Assembly (NCBI GenBank): GCA_947377705.1 | Contig: CANCGU010000135.1 | Location: forward strand, 1-7,174 | Source of the DNA: Comamonadaceae bacterium | GTDB lineage: Bacteria; Pseudomonadota; Gammaproteobacteria; Burkholderiales; Burkholderiaceae | Direction of reading: 5' to 3' | Length of the DNA: 7,174 bases | Part shown: positions 6,147-7,174 of the stretch, in pieces | Numbering within the stretch: the first letter of the stretch is position 1 | How the letters are laid out: every line of letters begins with the position of its first letter | Program-made: the position numbers and the translations under genes | The notes under the pieces: model-generated | Seen by the model: the letters and a program-made list of their open reading frames with translations, nothing else | Told to the model about the DNA's origin: nothing | Database searches by the model: none

Positions 6147-7174
6147 ATGAGCATTACCTCAAACGCTTTGCCAGTTCGGCCTTATCGACGAATTGCGACC
6201 GAGGAGGCATTTTCTCCGCCGGAGATGTTGGAAATTTACAAACGCATCTTGAACAAAGATGATGTGGATGTGGGCTTCAAACATTTGATGGGTTTTTACA
6301 TGAGCAGCCCTAGTGAGCGGGCGCAACACATCATGCGTTGTCTGACCGACTTAGACGAACTGCGCTTGCAGCACATGGATGCGGCAGGCGTTGATGTGCA
6401 GGTGATTGGACTCACCTCGCCGGGTGTGCAGATCATGGACAAAGACACTGCCGTGGCTTTTGCCCCAGTAGCCAATGACATTTTGGCCCAAGCCATGCGC
6501 CGCCACCCCGATCGTTTGGTGGGCATGATTGCGGTGGCGCCACAAGACCCTGCCGCAGCGGCTAAGGAAATTCAGCGTGGTGTGAATCAGTTGGGGATGC
6601 ATTCGGTGGTGATCAATTCACACACCCAAGGCGAGTACCTGTCTGACACCAAGTTTTGGCCTATCTTTGAAGCTGCCGAGGCGATGGATACGCCCATCTA
6701 CCTGCATCCCAATGCGATGCCTGCGAGCATGATTCAGCACTTCATTGAAGCCGGATTGGATGGTGCGATCTATGGTTTTGGGGTTGAAACGGGCTTGCAT
6801 GCCCTACGCTTGATCACGTCGGGTGTGTTCGATCGCTTCCCTAAGCTACAGGTGATCTTGGGACACATGGGCGAGGCTTTGCCGTTTTGGGCCTACCGTT
6901 TGGACTACATGCATGCCGCGACGGTGAAATCCAATCGCTATCCCAGCGTGCAACCTCTCAAGCGCAAGCCCAGTGACTACTTGCGAGAGAATTTTCACAT
7001 CACCAACAGTGGTGTGGCTTGGGGCGCTGCACTTAAATTCACGCAAGATTTCATGGGACCAGACCGCGTCTTGTATGCCATGGACTACCCCTACCAGTAC
7101 GTGCCTGAAGAAGTTGCCATGCTCGAGAACCTCGACATGGCGCCGCAGGTTCGCAAGGCTTTCTTTCAAGACAA
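6147..7174 (+). CDS. ligW: LigW-like metal-dependent decarboxylase (amidohydrolase/ACMSD superfamily), 3' end missing
   Basis: The frame runs open from the ATG at 6147 to the window edge (342 codons plus two bases); family members I recall are about 350 residues, so only a few are missing. The protein closely resembles, from memory, 5-carboxyvanillate decarboxylase LigW of sphingomonads, which removes CO2 from 5-carboxyvanillate to give vanillate in lignin-biphenyl breakdown. Shared blocks include RIATEEAF (15-22), GFYMSSPSERA (49-59), LTSPGVQ (89-95), VAPQDP (130-135), INSHTQGEYL (156-165), YGFGVETGLHALRLIT (209-224), GHMGEALPFWAYRLDYMH (239-256), TNSGVAW (286-292) and YAMDYPYQYV (310-319). 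Likely metal and catalytic residues are E19, H187 and D313, with R58, H240 and R251 near the substrate. A21 stands where gamma-resorcylate decarboxylase has His. Start: GAAAG (6136-6140) lies six bases before the ATG. A related aromatic-acid substrate is possible. Confidence 0.85.
   Translation, partial: MSITSNALPVRPYRRIATEEAFSPPEMLEIYKRILNKDDVDVGFKHLMGFYMSSPSERAQHIMRCLTDLDELRLQHMDAAGVDVQVIGLTSPGVQIMDKDTAVAFAPVANDILAQAMRRHPDRLVGMIAVAPQDPAAAAKEIQRGVNQLGMHSVVINSHTQGEYLSDTKFWPIFEAAEAMDTPIYLHPNAMPASMIQHFIEAGLDGAIYGFGVETGLHALRLITSGVFDRFPKLQVILGHMGEALPFWAYRLDYMHAATVKSNRYPSVQPLKRKPSDYLRENFHITNSGVAWGAALKFTQDFMGPDRVLYAMDYPYQYVPEEVAMLENLDMAPQVRKAFFQD

Overview
The window reads as ordinary chromosomal DNA from a betaproteobacterium, most likely order Burkholderiales and perhaps family Comamonadaceae. 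This rests on recalled similarity of the XdhC, MocA-type, PdxH, HiPIP and LigW-like proteins, on the moderately GC-rich coding sequence, and on dense packing with short or overlapping gene junctions. The genus is not fixed by anything visible. I see no tRNA, rRNA, insertion sequence, CRISPR array, phage gene or integration site.

Layout, left to right. (1) Positions 1-1485, + strand: the barrel-forming part of a TonB-dependent outer-membrane receptor, cut by the left edge and most like ZnuD zinc receptors. (2) 1482-2120, - strand: pdxH (pyridoxine/pyridoxamine 5'-phosphate oxidase), convergent with the receptor so that the two stop codons overlap. (3) 2121-2291: a divergent control region with a perfect TTGACA box and a 23-residue open frame carrying a strong ribosome-binding site. 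(4) 2292-3871, + strand: xdhC and a MocA-type nucleotidyltransferase joined by a 3-base overlap; together they would mature molybdenum cofactor for an enzyme of the xanthine dehydrogenase family that is not in the window. (5) 3928-4242, + strand: a Tat-exported high-potential iron-sulfur protein (HiPIP), preceded by a 22-base imperfect palindrome and followed by a clear bidirectional terminator. (6) 4320-5093, - strand: an enoyl-CoA hydratase/isomerase-fold protein lacking both usual catalytic glutamates. (7) 5167-6108 and 6147 to the right edge, + strand: a hydroxyphenylpyruvate/glyoxylate reductase-type dehydrogenase followed 38 bases later by a LigW-like metal-dependent decarboxylase missing only its last residues.

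The left half is housekeeping and cofactor metabolism: metal uptake, vitamin B6, molybdenum cofactor and electron transfer. The right half looks catabolic: a 2-keto acid reductase, a carboxyvanillate-type aromatic acid decarboxylase, and a divergent crotonase-fold protein of altered active site. I infer a link to breakdown of plant- or lignin-derived aromatic acids, but the sequence does not prove it. I did not find a clearly new multi-gene system. The points most worth checking are the LigW-like/reductase pair, the crotonase with a rebuilt active site, and the small overlapping frame ahead of xdhC.
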